A stretch of DNA of 64,000 nt from Chitinophagales bacterium (GCA_013299105.1 JAAFJY010000016.1:101568-165567); one strand, 5' to 3'; shown: positions 24,201 through 33,061, numbered from the stretch's first letter. Notes: a model not told the origin generated them from the letters alone. Program-made: numbers and translations.

Positions 24201-26749
24201 GTGGTACTGGGCCTTTCAATTACAACTGGAGCGGAAACAGCAACAATACGCAAAACATTTCCAATCTGTTGCCAGGCGATTATCGCCTCACTGTGACCGA
24301 TGCCAATGGTTGTGTAGGCCGGGCTGACACTACCCTTTTCAGCCCTGATGCGGTCAACGCCCAACTCAGTGTGCGCGATGTACGTTGTGCTGGTGAAAGC
24401 AATGGCGGCATTGTCACGAATGCCTTTGGTGGTACTGGCAACTTAAAATACAATTGGAATACTGGCGATACAAGTGCTACGTTGAACAACTTGCGCCCTG
24501 GCAGTTACTGCGTAAGCATCACTGACGAAAATGGCTGTCAAATCGAGCGTTGTTCCATCATTCGCAGCGCCAGTTTGTTGCAAATCGACTCCATTCGAGG
24601 GCGACCTGTTTCTTGTCCGGGTGATCGAAATGGTTCAGCCCGTGTATTCGTATCCGGTGGACGCGGGCGTTACCAATTCCAGTGGAGTGATTCGCTGGCC
24701 CAGATCAGCGCCGATGCCACTCAATTGCGGGCAGGTCGATACGGAATTACAGTACGCGATTCGAGTGGTTGTGTGATCCGGGATTCTGTAACTGTCGCTT
24801 CACCCGCAGCTATTGATGTACAAGCAAGGGTCCTTGATGTAAAATGCAAAGACGGCGATGATGGTGGAGCCCGTATTTTGGTGAGTGGTGGCAATGCTCC
24901 CTATACCTTTGACTGGCAAACAGTCAACATCAATGATTCTGTTGCAACTCGCCTGCGAGCCGGTGTGTATGTAGTCAGCGTGACGGATAGCAGAGGTTGT
25001 CGCAGCCAAACCCAGGTCACGGTTCGTGAGCCTGACAATGTACTCAACGTAAGCGCAGTACAAGTAAACATTGGCTGTTTTGGCCAAAAACTCAATACCG
25101 CCCAAGCCTTGCCCAATGGCGGCAGTACTGGCCCTTACAGTTTTCGCTGGAGCAATGGGCAAAGCACCCAAATCGCCACCAACCTGGATTCTACCAATGT
25201 GACGGTAACGGTTACCGACCGGGGTGGTTGCGCCCAAACGGCCAGGGTGAAATTGCAGGATTTGCCCAAAATGGACCCCAATATGATCATTTCAGCGCCC
25301 TCTTGTCACGGAGGCACCAATGGAGCAATTGGTATCAATGTCATCATTGGTCGCCCGGCAGCGGACCTCAACCAGTACACTTTCCGCTGGAACAATGGCC
25401 AAACCGGAGCCATCATCCGAGGCTTGAAAGGTGGTGATACTTACACGGTTACGATTACTGACCCACAGGGCTGCCAGGCAGTGGAAAGCAGGACCGTGCG
25501 CCAACCAAGGCTCATAACTTTTGACGTAGTGGGCGACACCCTAAAATGCAATGGCCAAGGCCAAGGGCGCATCCAGGTCCGCAACATCGTGGCCGATACC
25601 CGCAATTTTACTTACCGTTGGGATGCAGCTGCGCGCAATCAAACTACGGCCATTGCCGATAATCTCTCCGCAGGTACTTATGCTGTGACCATAACCGATG
25701 AATTTGGCTGTTTTGGCGTCAATACGGGTAGTATTCGTGAGCCGGAAGCCATCAAAATCAGTTTTCAAACCATTACTCCCAACTGTTTGGGCGATACCAC
25801 AGGCAGCATTCGCACCACAGTCAGCGGTGGACAGCCCAACTATACGTTCCGCTGGAGCAATGGCGAAACCCGTCAAAACTTGCGCGGCATCAGCAATGGC
25901 CTTTTCAGGGTCACGGTTAGCGATGCACAAGGCTGTAACGCCGTGGCGACAACCGCAATCGAGCCTCCGAGTGGGCCCAAGCTGAATTTACAAGCAATAG
26001 CACCAAGTTGCGCTGGTGGCATCGATGGCTCAATTAGAATTACCCCAAGTGGCGGTAAAGCACCTTATCTGTTGAGCAGTGATGGTGTCAATTTCCGCGC
26101 TACTCCCGTCTTGATTGGGCTCAAGCCAGGCCGTTACCAGGTTTTTGTCAAAGACGGCAATGGTTGTGTGTTCAGTGAGAATGCAGTAATCGAAGACAAA
26201 CCCGCACTTGTGTTAGTACCCGAACAAAGGGAATACAACATCCGCTTGGGCGATACCCTGCGCCTCAAAGCAGAGGCCATCAACGCCCAGGGCCAAGTCA
26301 TCTTAACCTGGGAGCAGCCTTATGCGGGGGCCTTGAGTTGCTCGGTTTGTCCTGCGCCTTTGGTCAAAACGCCGAATACCTCAACTTACATTGTGAATGC
26401 ACTTGACGAAAAAGGTTGTGAAGCCAAAGCCGTAGTCAGGGTTTTCATCCGCAAAGAAAGGATTATTTTGGTGCCTACGGGTTTCAGCCCCAATGGTGAT
26501 GGAAAAAACGACTTGCTTTTGGTTCACGGCCAACAAGGAGTAAAAATCAAAACTTTTCAAGTGTACGATCGTTGGGGGGAATTGGTTTACGAACGGATCA
26601 ATTTTGCAGTCAATGATGCGCTGGATGGCTGGAATGGCTTTTTTCGCGAGCAAGCAATGCCGCCAGGAGTTTACGTTTGGTACCTGGAGGGTGAATATCC
26701 CGATGGATTCATCGAGAAAAAACGGGGCGAAACTACCCTTTTGAGGTAA
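21272..26749 (+). CDS. giant T9SS-secreted adhesin: CUB, PKD, P-domains, SprB repeats, CHU_C
   Basis: 1825 residues. Signal peptide MPKTVRVLLFLAPWYFFSNGVFAQ. A CUB-like domain (DLGSGDTLYIYDGKNRNAPLL, about 75-145), a PKD-like domain (FTWNFGDGRERNGRVVDHRYARPGVYKL, about 205-260), two proprotein-convertase P/galactose-binding-like domains (ICINLEHSRLRDLEISLICPSG; VCLDLDSDWNSDLSISLRAPSG), a fibronectin-like piece, then about ten SprB-type repeats (pattern C-x-G-x-x-x-G-...-GG-x-x-x-Y-x-F-x-W, ending in T-V-T-D-x-x-G-C) between about 900 and 1650. The C-terminus (LVPTGFSPNGDGKNDLLLVHG...) is the gliding-motility-associated CHU_C/type B T9SS sorting domain. Surface adhesion or gliding is likely. 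A PorP/SprF-like gene follows 113 bp downstream, the usual pairing. Confidence 0.93.
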   Translation: MPKTVRVLLFLAPWYFFSNGVFAQTIAISDTTGMACGGFFSDSGGGQGPYRANERTDKTLCPQVNGPGSHLRLNIPSLDLGSGDTLYIYDGKNRNAPLLYRLDQTWNNKVVIAQASVANAEGCLTFRFVSDGQDQGDGWLAAVSCVQACQNFEALVLQSLPSPSIRDSNAIELCTGSELFLRAFGNYPQSNQSYPQSDTTTLFTWNFGDGRERNGRVVDHRYARPGVYKLRLTAIDAQGCRNTNFIEKLVYVAPRPKFLIDTTETPTVCANDTVTLSSAIGFANRATVRVESGELPPQANYISGNNTFISDNDGRSLESGLFVNEFNPDQVISNTGNLQSICINLEHSRLRDLEISLICPSGKSVVLHNFVSVPGLPARLGQPSLNDDGAPRPGRGYNYCWKSTANNSDWLSFLDTRSLDSLPPGDYRPAQTLANFNGCPLNGEWKLNVKDQVTGENGFVFSWSMDFDPALSQNVRQLKPGIADLTWRFQPSIISQDDFNAKVVPSEGGLATYKLIATDSFGCKFDTTLSFRVRPVTDPACGNCGNNFPKLRDTVLCQGDSLALSFLPTNRLNRILSYSAFPQYNFNVSNHPPDKPYAALLPVSNLAFNTLTDPSRQIESVCLDLDSDWNSDLSISLRAPSGQVLLLSQGNGGASKNYTGTCFSTRSTNPITGEIGPFTGDFQPQGDWDDLRGANVNGNWALLVSDQFGSDFSNEIKNWSIQFRSVDSLTYSWTPRTVLTCTTCPNPKLFTNRNTKVRVSVASRYGCVVSDSMSVSIRDTIAAPPVTCQQVSKNALQFNWGKVHAGSYEIRLQINGRDSLLPLALPDTFLRVNRLNVNDQVLLRVRAFVPDSLFGCKLGVGSSVCTVQPCTLVAALDSVKAESCPGAEDAEFSLDVQGSFGLTQFNLIGSRGAIEPVRFAGLPSGNYQLLYRDDAGCGDTLQLSLPQNDSLRVKLDILQNITCAGEANGRISSMVIGGTGPFNYNWSGNSNNTQNISNLLPGDYRLTVTDANGCVGRADTTLFSPDAVNAQLSVRDVRCAGESNGGIVTNAFGGTGNLKYNWNTGDTSATLNNLRPGSYCVSITDENGCQIERCSIIRSASLLQIDSIRGRPVSCPGDRNGSARVFVSGGRGRYQFQWSDSLAQISADATQLRAGRYGITVRDSSGCVIRDSVTVASPAAIDVQARVLDVKCKDGDDGGARILVSGGNAPYTFDWQTVNINDSVATRLRAGVYVVSVTDSRGCRSQTQVTVREPDNVLNVSAVQVNIGCFGQKLNTAQALPNGGSTGPYSFRWSNGQSTQIATNLDSTNVTVTVTDRGGCAQTARVKLQDLPKMDPNMIISAPSCHGGTNGAIGINVIIGRPAADLNQYTFRWNNGQTGAIIRGLKGGDTYTVTITDPQGCQAVESRTVRQPRLITFDVVGDTLKCNGQGQGRIQVRNIVADTRNFTYRWDAAARNQTTAIADNLSAGTYAVTITDEFGCFGVNTGSIREPEAIKISFQTITPNCLGDTTGSIRTTVSGGQPNYTFRWSNGETRQNLRGISNGLFRVTVSDAQGCNAVATTAIEPPSGPKLNLQAIAPSCAGGIDGSIRITPSGGKAPYLLSSDGVNFRATPVLIGLKPGRYQVFVKDGNGCVFSENAVIEDKPALVLVPEQREYNIRLGDTLRLKAEAINAQGQVILTWEQPYAGALSCSVCPAPLVKTPNTSTYIVNALDEKGCEAKAVVRVFIRKERIILVPTGFSPNGDGKNDLLLVHGQQGVKIKTFQVYDRWGELVYERINFAVNDALDGWNGFFREQAMPPGVYVWYLEGEYPDGFIEKKRGETTLLR

Positions 26750-26862
26750 AGTCAGGCGATTGGAACCGGATTCCGTTTGCAGTTCACGATATTTTTTGCA
26801 ACTTTATGCGAAATCCGTTCGCTCACTAGTTTTTACTAACACCCGTCCCAAAAAACCATTAG

Positions 26863-27912
26863 ATGAAGCAGATTTTACTTTTACTCGGAATACAAATTGC
26901 CCTTGTGATCAGCATCCAGGCCCAGGATGCCCGCTTTGCCCAATTTTACAACTCGCCCATGCAAGTCAACCCTGCAATGGCGGGCGTTACACCAAGCTCG
27001 GCGAGAGTGGCCTTGAATTACCGTGATTTATACTACAGCCTACTCGGCAACAAACCTTTCCGTACCATTGCAGTGAGCTACGACCAGCGTTTCCGGGCAG
27101 TAAATCGCGATCATTTTGCAATCAGCGGCAGTTTTTTACGCGACCAGGCTGGGCTTCCTGATTATTACAAATTACAAGGCAATGTGGGTGGTTCTTACCT
27201 CAAACAAATCAATGGTGGCCGCTATGCCTCTAGCGAGCAATATTTGGTAGCTGGGGCCCAATTTGGTTTTGCCCAGCAAACTTTGAACTGGTCTGAGCTT
27301 ACTTTTTCAGCTCAATTCGACGGCAATGGCGTGTTTTTTGACCCCAATGCGCCCACTGGTGAGCCTTTTTCAGGCTTGGCCAGCAATGTTTACCTTGATT
27401 TCAACGCAGGTATTTTGTGGTATGCAGTTTTTGACGACAACAAAAGTGTGTATTTAGGCGGTGCCATGCACCACCTCAATGAACCTTCAGCGACTTTTAC
27501 TGGTGATGAAAGTGTAAGGGTTTTTCGGCGTTACAACATCAATGCGGGGGGGGAATGGCCATTGGGTGAGGTAGTCAGTATCATGCCCGCAGCATTGTTT
27601 ATGAGCCAAGGCCCTATGCTCAGCACTACAGTAGGCTCTAATTTCCGTTATACCAACAACAAATGGGATGAGCTCGCCCTACGCCTGGGCTTGTGGACGC
27701 ATTTTAACAACCGTACCCAAAAGGGCATTGGCATGGATGCCATCATCCTAAGTGCCATTTTTGAAATGGAAAAATGGAACCTTGGTTTTAGTTATGATAT
27801 TACTTCTTCAAGACTTAGCGCCTCTAATTATTACCGTGGGGCTTTCGAAATGAGCCTGGTTTTATTGAGACCTGAAAAAGATAAAAAGCGCTTGGTTTGT
27901 CCAAAGTTTTAA
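26863..27912 (+). CDS. PorP/SprF family type IX secretion membrane protein
   Basis: A 349-residue outer-membrane beta-barrel protein: signal peptide MKQILLLLGIQIALVISIQAQ, then the family signature DARFAQFYNSPMQVNPAMAGV, GNKPFRTIAVSYDQRF and repeated amphipathic strands ending SNYYRGAFEMSLVLLRP. PorP/SprF proteins are typically encoded right after giant CHU_C-terminated cargo and are needed for its surface placement; SprF is required for SprB in Flavobacterium. Here it follows the SprB-repeat adhesin on the same strand, so it is best read as that protein's dedicated partner. A long hairpin at 27996-28036 lies downstream. Confidence 0.93.
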   Translation: MKQILLLLGIQIALVISIQAQDARFAQFYNSPMQVNPAMAGVTPSSARVALNYRDLYYSLLGNKPFRTIAVSYDQRFRAVNRDHFAISGSFLRDQAGLPDYYKLQGNVGGSYLKQINGGRYASSEQYLVAGAQFGFAQQTLNWSELTFSAQFDGNGVFFDPNAPTGEPFSGLASNVYLDFNAGILWYAVFDDNKSVYLGGAMHHLNEPSATFTGDESVRVFRRYNINAGGEWPLGEVVSIMPAALFMSQGPMLSTTVGSNFRYTNNKWDELALRLGLWTHFNNRTQKGIGMDAIILSAIFEMEKWNLGFSYDITSSRLSASNYYRGAFEMSLVLLRPEKDKKRLVCPKF

Positions 27913-27995
27913 GCAGAATGCGGAGCCTTAGTAATAGACTTTATGAACAATTAAATTAATTGGCCATAACAGGGTCTTTTTCGCCTGCTTATCGT

Positions 27996-28036
27996 TTCTT
28001 TTTTAGCCCGTAGCTGGGCTACGAACTAAAAAAGAA
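27996..28036 (+). terminator. long hairpin downstream of the adhesin/PorP operon
   Basis: TTCTTTTTTAG (27996-28006) pairs with CTAAAAAAGAA (28026-28036), and an inner CGTAGC/GCTACG stem closes on TGG after a CC/AA internal loop. It is a terminator candidate, though the U-run is inside the stem. Confidence 0.5.
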
Positions 28037-28100
28037 GCCTCAATCAGACAAAAAACTCCTCTGTTCCGACTCAAAAATCTAATGTACATAAAGCCTAATG

Positions 28101-28385
28101 GTTCAAAAATAAACCTTGCCAATTTTTTAATTGCTAGTTGTCAACATCATGGTCAACGTCATGATGGAAATCCGCAAGAATGGGTGTGGAGTGTGTAAGT
28201 GTGAGTTCGGGTGTGGGAGCTTCGAGCTTTTACTTTTGTCTCGATCGCTTGAAAACGGGGTTTTCTCACACTCACACCCAAACAAACACACCCAAACCTA
28301 ATTTTATCCGTGTTCCAAATATGGCCTCGCGCAGCGAGGCAACGTAGTTGCGATTTGGTAAGGTTTATTCGTGGCTTGTCACTTA
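28101..28385 (+). repeat. dispersed repeat family B, copy B1 (with insert)
   Basis: Bounded by inverted ends AATAAACCTTGCCAA (28108-28122) and TTGGTAAGGTTTATT (28355-28369). It carries the block CATGGTCAACGTCATGATGG, hairpin CCTCGC-GCA-GCGAGG (28325-28339) and a second GCAAC/GTTGC hairpin. About 135 bp of GT-rich then CA-rich sequence (28176-28305) replaces the tandem ATCCGTG block seen in the other copies. Confidence 0.85.
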
Positions 28386-28391
28386 GTAATG

Positions 28392-28605
28392 GTTCAAAAA
28401 TAAAGCTTTCCAGTTTTTATGGATATTGATCGCAATTAATGTCAATGTGATGGTCAAAATCACGGTCAAAGTCATGCTGGCAATCCGTGAAAATCCGTTG
28501 AATCCGTTTTATTTGTGTTCCTATCCCGCGAAGCGGGGCAAAAAAAATTCGTGGCTGCATCGTTGAATTAGGTTTTCTGCAAAGTTGGAAGGTTTTAAAT
28601 ACACG
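28392..28605 (+). repeat. dispersed repeat family B, copy B2
   Basis: Starts GGTTCAAAAATAAAGCTTTCC, carries GTCATGCTGGCAATCCGTGA, tandem ATCCGTT units and hairpin CCCGC-GAA-GCGGG (28525-28537). The 3' end is degenerate (GTTGGAAGGTTTTAAA). It lies head-to-tail with B1. Confidence 0.8.
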
Positions 28606-28903
28606 CTGGCTTCGATTTGACAACCCTTTCAACAATTTTTAGCCTTAATATTTTGCACAAAATCAATTGCCTGCAAGTATATTTGAACAATATTTTTAGT
28701 TAATTCTATGTTTGTTCGTTAATTGCAATACATTTGTAATCATTTTTTCAAACACTTACGCGTATTACTTTGCCGATGTGCTTGAAAAATGGTCATGCTC
28801 TAAGTTAAATTCGGTTGTACAATTCACCCCCTTTACAACACATTTGAATGATAACCAATTACTTAGGGTTTTTATTTTGCTAGCTTTACAAACTTAGAAT
28901 GGA

Positions 28904-29722
28904 ATGGCAAAAACAAATTTAACGGGCTTCGATGTGAAAGCATTGATAGCCGCGTACCAAGCTGATTTAAGACAGCTTGATTACAAAATGGGACAAATCC
29001 AATCCGCTATCTCGGATTTGGAGAAAAGAGCACCCAAAAATGAAGAAGCACCCGGTCCTGAAAAAGTAAAAGGCAAGCCTGGGCCAAAAGCAAATCCAGA
29101 GAAAGCCGCCGCTAAAGCCAAGGCTACTGAGGAGCCAAAAGTAAAAGGCAAGCCTGGACGAAAGCCTAATCCAGAGAAAGCCGCTGCTAAGGCCAAAAAG
29201 GCTGCTGAGGAACCAAAAGCCAAAGGCAAGCCTGGACCAAAACCTAATCCAGAGAAAGCCGCTGCTAAGGCCAAAAAGGCTGCTGAGGAACCAAAAGCTA
29301 AAGGCAAGCCTGGACCAAAACCTAATCCAGAGAAAGCCGCCGCTAAAGCCAAAAAGGCTGCTGAGGAACCAAAAACAAAGGGCAAGCCTGGACCAAAACC
29401 TAATCTGGAGAAAGCCGCCGCTAAAGCCAAAAAAACCTCCGAAGAGCCTAAAGTAAAGGGCAAACCTGGCCGAGTTGGTGGCATGAGCATTTGGGATGAT
29501 TTTGTGATGGCCGAGTTGTCTAAAGCTAAATCACCCATTCCTAGCTCCACTATCTTGGAAGCCATGAAAAAGCACCGTGACAAGCTGAAACTACAAGAAG
29601 GAGATGCCGTTTTGAAAAGCAAACTCAACCAAACCTTGATCAAATTGACAACGCGTTTAGGGTTGGTTAGCAAGCACGAATCGGAAGGTCGTGGCTTCAA
29701 TTACGGAGTCAATAAAAAGTAA
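28904..29722 (+). CDS. histone H1-like repeat protein with C-terminal winged-helix-like domain
   Basis: 272 residues in three parts. 1-45: a helical head (LIAAYQADLRQLDYKMGQIQSAISDLEKR), probably a coiled coil. 50-185: five tandem 26-residue units and part of a sixth, each K-x-KGKPGPKPNPEK-AAAKAKK-x-x-EEP. KGKPGRKP in two units resembles an AT-hook, and the Ala/Lys part resembles histone H1 tails and bacterial HctA/HctB-like proteins. 195-272: a compact domain (SIWDDFVMAELSKAKSPIPSSTILEAM...LNQTLIKLTTRLGLVSKH), likely a winged helix. The repeats are nearly identical in DNA (78-bp units), so copy number may vary between strains. Likely nucleoid-associated. No neighbour shares its strand closely; a terminator follows at 29741. 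Confidence 0.8.
   Translation: MAKTNLTGFDVKALIAAYQADLRQLDYKMGQIQSAISDLEKRAPKNEEAPGPEKVKGKPGPKANPEKAAAKAKATEEPKVKGKPGRKPNPEKAAAKAKKAAEEPKAKGKPGPKPNPEKAAAKAKKAAEEPKAKGKPGPKPNPEKAAAKAKKAAEEPKTKGKPGPKPNLEKAAAKAKKTSEEPKVKGKPGRVGGMSIWDDFVMAELSKAKSPIPSSTILEAMKKHRDKLKLQEGDAVLKSKLNQTLIKLTTRLGLVSKHESEGRGFNYGVNKK
29053..29463 (+). repeat. 78-bp in-gene tandem repeat array
   Basis: Five near-identical 78-bp units and part of a sixth, encoding the KGKPGPKPNPEKAAAKAK repeats. Units 3 and 4 are almost identical, which suggests recent duplication. Confidence 0.85.
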
Positions 29723-29740
29723 TTTCCACTACCAAGAATG

Positions 29741-29779
29741 AAAAAAGCGTCAATTCAACATTTGAGTTGGCGCTTTTTT
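29741..29779. terminator. rho-independent terminator after the H1-like gene
   Basis: AAAAAAGCGTCAA and TTGGCGCTTTTTT form a 13-bp stem with one G-U pair. A- and T-runs on both sides suggest it may work for both convergent genes. Confidence 0.8.
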
Positions 29780-29790
29780 ATTTGAAATAA

Positions 29791-29823
29791 CTCTTCAACA
29801 TTTCAACCCTTCAAAATTTCAAC
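29791..29823 (-). repeat. 8-bp periodic (GTTGAARG)n tract, copy C5
   Basis: Four octamers directly 3' of the selD stop, same orientation as the others. Confidence 0.8.
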
Positions 29824-30867
29824 TCACTTCACCACAATCACTTTTTCAGCTGCATTAATCATGCGTCCAATTGCCTGCTGTTTTTGGATTCCATGTTGAA
29901 TTAAAAATTGAGCGAACTCATTTTCAAAGCCTGCTTTTACTGCGATTAGTAGCCCACCAGAGGTTTGTGGATCACAATACATGGCTTGCTGTTTCTCATT
30001 CAATGTGCCAATTTTGTGCCCATAACTTGCAAAATTGCGCTTGGAACCACCTGGGATACAATTCAAATCAATGTAATGATCAATGGCGGTCGGATGCAAC
30101 ACCAGAATTCGGTCGGCATACAATTCCGCACTGCAATCGGAAGCCTGGCACATTTCTAATAAATGCCCCAAGAGGCCAAAACCAGTGACATCGGTCATGG
30201 CTTCGACATAGGGCAATTGAGCAGCTGCTTCACCAATTTTATTCAATACGATCATCGAATCACGGCCCAAATTGGCATGCTCCGTTTCCAATAATCCCTT
30301 TTTCTGGGCAGTACTCAAAATACCCACGCCTAATCCTTTGGTCAAAAACAAGGCACTGCCAATGCTTGCCCCACCGTTCTTTTTCAAGTTTTCGATCTTT
30401 ACACGTCCAGTAACCGCAAGTCCAAAAATGGGCTCTGGGCTGTCGATACTGTGCCCACCAGCCAGGGGAATCCCCGCATCCAGACAAGCTTGCCTTGCAC
30501 CTTGCACTACCTCATTGGCTACGCTGGCGGGCAGGGTATTGATGGGCCACCCCAAAATGGCAATGGCCAAAATAGGAGTACCACCCATCGCATATATATC
30601 GCTGATCGCATTGACCGAAGCGATGCGGCCAAAATCAAATGCATCGTCCACGATCGGCATGAAAAAGTCAGTAGTAGACACCACTGCGGTACCATCGCCC
30701 AGGTCTAAAACCGCTGCATCGTCGCGTTCTTCATTGCCTACGAGTAGGCCTGGAAAATGGGTTTTTGCTTTTTCACTGCCCAAAATCTGGTCGAGTACTT
30801 GGGGAGCAATTTTACAGCCACAACCTGCACCGTGGCTGTATTGGGTCAATTTATAAGTTGTTTCCAT
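29824..30867 (-). CDS. selD: selenide, water dikinase
   Basis: A 347-residue SelD that makes selenophosphate from selenide and ATP. The catalytic Cys is plain: [12 protein letters not shown] with Cys16 (aligned to E. coli Cys17) and the following Lys19; the codon is TGC-type, not selenocysteine TGA. Downstream are the Mg/ATP motifs [21 protein letters not shown] and [10 protein letters not shown], then [18 protein letters not shown] and DPQTSGGLL near the C-terminus. The start at 30867 gives the standard N-terminus ([11 protein letters not shown]). It overlaps the mnmH 3' end by 17 nt, so the two are cotranscribed and selenium here is probably used for tRNA modification. No selA or selB is visible. 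Confidence 0.95.
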   Translation of the reverse strand: METTYKLTQYSHGAGCGCKIAPQVLDQILGSEKAKTHFPGLLVGNEERDDAAVLDLGDGTAVVSTTDFFMPIVDDAFDFGRIASVNAISDIYAMGGTPILAIAILGWPINTLPASVANEVVQGARQACLDAGIPLAGGHSIDSPEPIFGLAVTGRVKIENLKKNGGASIGSALFLTKGLGVGILSTAQKKGLLETEHANLGRDSMIVLNKIGEAAAQLPYVEAMTDVTGFGLLGHLLEMCQASDCSAELYADRILVLHPTAIDHYIDLNCIPGGSKRNFASYGHKIGTLNEKQQAMYCDPQTSGGLLIAVKAGFENEFAQFLIQHGIQKQQAIGRMINAAEKVIVVK

Positions 30868-31882
30868 CGGCAAAGGAGATGAGTTCAGTAGCAATATAAT
30901 GCGGATTAATTTGGTCAAAACTCAGCTTCCACACTGGGTTAAACTGGCATTTTTGATTCGCGAAAGGGTAGCTTTTATCGTAGTAGCGCAAGGCGATTTG
31001 GACTGCCGTAGCATAATCATCGCTTTCAAGTGCATCCGCGGCGGCCTTGACCCACTGCCCACCCAAACGCCTTTCGATGCTTTGAAAGGATTGTAAAAGG
31101 TCTTGTTTTGGGTATTGGGAGTAAGCTTCTACCAAGTAACTAATCCGTTCTTCAAGAGGCAATTGCACTTCAATTAAAGCGCTTTCACGGAATTGGTCCC
31201 AAAAACCTTGGGGCAGAAAAACCCTGCCGATCGCCCGGCTTTCGTTTTCGAGCCAAACCCTGCGCTGAGGATTCAATTGATTAAAAAACTCGAACAAATC
31301 ATTTTCGAATTGTTCAGGCTGGGCTTGGTCTTCTTCGCCCAAAGCACCGAATGCAGACCCTTTGTGATGGGCAATTTTTTCCAAATCCAAAATCTGCTCA
31401 CCCTGTTCAGCCAGGTCTTTCAAAATTTCGGTTTTGCCACTGCCCGTTTGGCCACCCACTACCACAAATCTAAGCTTGCGATTGGTGAATTCATCCAACA
31501 CGAATCGCCGATAAGCTTTGTAGCCGCCCTCCAGGACATCGACTTTCAATCCCGCAAAACCCAAGAGCCAAGCCATGCTGCCACTGCGCTGCCCACCCCG
31601 CCAGCAATGCAATAAAATTTGCCCGGCGGGAGCCAATTTGCGGGCTCTTTTGACAAAAGTGGACATCTTTGGTCCCACCAAATCGAGGCCCTTCAAAAAA
31701 GCGTGGTCGGCACTGTGCTGCTTGTACAAAGTCCCTACAATGGCACGTTCTTCATTGCTGAACAAGGGCAGGTTGTAGGCACCGGGAATGTGCCCTGCAG
31801 CATACTCGGCTGGTGTGCGCACGTCGATGATGACCTGCTCAGACGGTTTGTGCCACAATTGTTCAAGCGGAATTCTTGCCAT
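30851..31882 (-). CDS. mnmH: tRNA 2-selenouridine synthase
   Basis: A 343-residue SelU/YbbB enzyme that replaces sulfur by selenium at mnm5s2U34 of tRNAs using selenophosphate. The rhodanese domain (1-125) has the catalytic Cys93 in [16 protein letters not shown]-loop domain follows with [12 protein letters not shown] (143-154) and [14 protein letters not shown]. It lies directly upstream of selD with a 17-nt overlap, the classic mnmH-selD pair. Length is near the family norm (350-365). Upstream is repeat A2. Confidence 0.95.
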   Translation of the reverse strand: MARIPLEQLWHKPSEQVIIDVRTPAEYAAGHIPGAYNLPLFSNEERAIVGTLYKQHSADHAFLKGLDLVGPKMSTFVKRARKLAPAGQILLHCWRGGQRSGSMAWLLGFAGLKVDVLEGGYKAYRRFVLDEFTNRKLRFVVVGGQTGSGKTEILKDLAEQGEQILDLEKIAHHKGSAFGALGEEDQAQPEQFENDLFEFFNQLNPQRRVWLENESRAIGRVFLPQGFWDQFRESALIEVQLPLEERISYLVEAYSQYPKQDLLQSFQSIERRLGGQWVKAAADALESDDYATAVQIALRYYDKSYPFANQKCQFNPVWKLSFDQINPHYIATELISFADGNNL

Positions 31883-31957
31883 TTCTTAATTAACGTGAAT
31901 GCTGAGAAAAAGAGGCTATTTTTCAAGGGATTTATTCCAGCGCACAGGCAAAGACTC

Positions 31958-32107
31958 ATCAATTTTAAATTTCAAAAATCTCAAACCGTACAAACGAGAA
32001 CCTAAAATACGACAAATGTCCCCAGCGAGCCCTCTAAATCATATGTCGTAAGTCGTATTTCGTCTATCGTATGTAAAAAACATGACAAACAAGTCAGAAC
32101 TCACGTT
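31958..32107 (-). repeat. dispersed repeat family A, copy A2
   Basis: On the minus strand it runs from AACGTGAGTTCTGACTTG to TTTGAAATTTAAAATTGAT, about 80 percent like A1 by eye. Its first bases overlap the TAA stop of the dehydrogenase gene. Confidence 0.85.
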
Positions 32108-32996
32108 ACTTACCAAATGTAGGAGCAACTACCAATTCTTTGGAGCCAGCGCTGTATTGGTAAAAACCTTCCCCTGATTTCACGCCCAATTTCCCGGCGG
32201 CAACCATGTTGACCAACAATGGGCAGGGTGCGTATTTTGGATTGCCAAAACCATCGTGCAGTACACGCATGATCGACAAACAAACATCCAAACCAATGAA
32301 ATCGGCCAATTGCAGCGGCCCCATGGGGTGTGCCATGCCCAATTTCATGACCGTATCGATTTCCATCACGCCTCCTACCCCTTCGTACAAGGTGTAGACC
32401 GCTTCATTGATCATCGGCATGAGGATGCGATTGGCCACGAATCCAGGGTAATCGTTCACCTCAACGGGTACTTTGTTCAAGACCCTGGAAAGGTTCATCA
32501 CTGCCGCAGTAGTCGCATCAGAAGTGGCATAACCCCGGATGACTTCCACCAATTTCATCACTGGCACAGGGTTCATGAAGTGCATACCAATCACCTTGTC
32601 GGGGCGCTTGGTGGCCGCAGCAATTTTGGTAATAGAGATGGAAGAAGTATTGGTGGCCAAGATGCAACGCTCAGGGGTGGTCGCGTCCAGATCGGCGAAG
32701 ATTTGGAGCTTGAGCTGCACATTTTCAGTCGCTGCTTCGACGACCAAATCAGCGGATGCAACACCTGTCGCCATGCTATTGCTGGTTTTTAAGTTGGTCA
32801 GGGTTTCTGCCTTTTGGGCTTCGCTGATGCTTTCTTTTTTCACCATGCGGTCCAAATTGCCATTGATCATCCCGATTGCCTTTTCCAAAGCAGCCTCAGA
32901 GACATCGATCAGGGTCACTTGAAAGCCGTGCATGGCAAAGACGTGGGCAATGCCGTTGCCCATGGTGCCTGCTCCGATTACACTGATGTTTTTCAT
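32106..32996 (-). CDS. 3-hydroxybutyryl-CoA dehydrogenase
   Basis: A 296-residue short 3-hydroxyacyl-CoA dehydrogenase (Hbd/PaaH type) that interconverts 3-hydroxybutyryl-CoA and acetoacetyl-CoA with NAD(P). The Rossmann motif is ISVIGAGTMGNGIAHVFAMHG at the N-terminus. Next come ADLVVEAATENVQLK, LATNTSSISITKIAA, and IGMHFMNPVPVMKLVEVIRG with the catalytic His. The C-terminal domain has DYPGFVANRILMPMINEA and MGPLQLADFIGLDVCLSIM. The length is right for the single-function enzyme. It stands alone; likely fatty-acid, butyrate or polyhydroxybutyrate metabolism. Confidence 0.93.
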   Translation of the reverse strand: MKNISVIGAGTMGNGIAHVFAMHGFQVTLIDVSEAALEKAIGMINGNLDRMVKKESISEAQKAETLTNLKTSNSMATGVASADLVVEAATENVQLKLQIFADLDATTPERCILATNTSSISITKIAAATKRPDKVIGMHFMNPVPVMKLVEVIRGYATSDATTAAVMNLSRVLNKVPVEVNDYPGFVANRILMPMINEAVYTLYEGVGGVMEIDTVMKLGMAHPMGPLQLADFIGLDVCLSIMRVLHDGFGNPKYAPCPLLVNMVAAGKLGVKSGEGFYQYSAGSKELVVAPTFGK

Positions 32997-33061
32997 GGTT
33001 TTATTCGGTATGAGTAGGTTGGTAACAAAACTAAGCGCTTAGGGTTTGATCGAAAAGCCGT

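Noticed and set aside
26760..26862. A second sigma-54 promoter upstream of the PorP-like gene
   Set aside because: The GGATTCC-TTTGC stretch has GG to GC spacing one base too short and lacks TGGCAC.
29053..29463. A CRISPR array
   Set aside because: The 78-bp units are direct coding repeats without spacers, and no cas genes are near. The 8-bp tracts also lack spacers.
28981..29700. A minus-strand open frame opposite the H1-like repeats
   Set aside because: It exists only because the repeats are GC-rich and lack stops in that frame; the plus-strand frame explains the bias and the flanking unique domains.
29824..30867. Selenocysteine in SelD
   Set aside because: The catalytic position reads as an ordinary Cys codon; there is no in-frame TGA.
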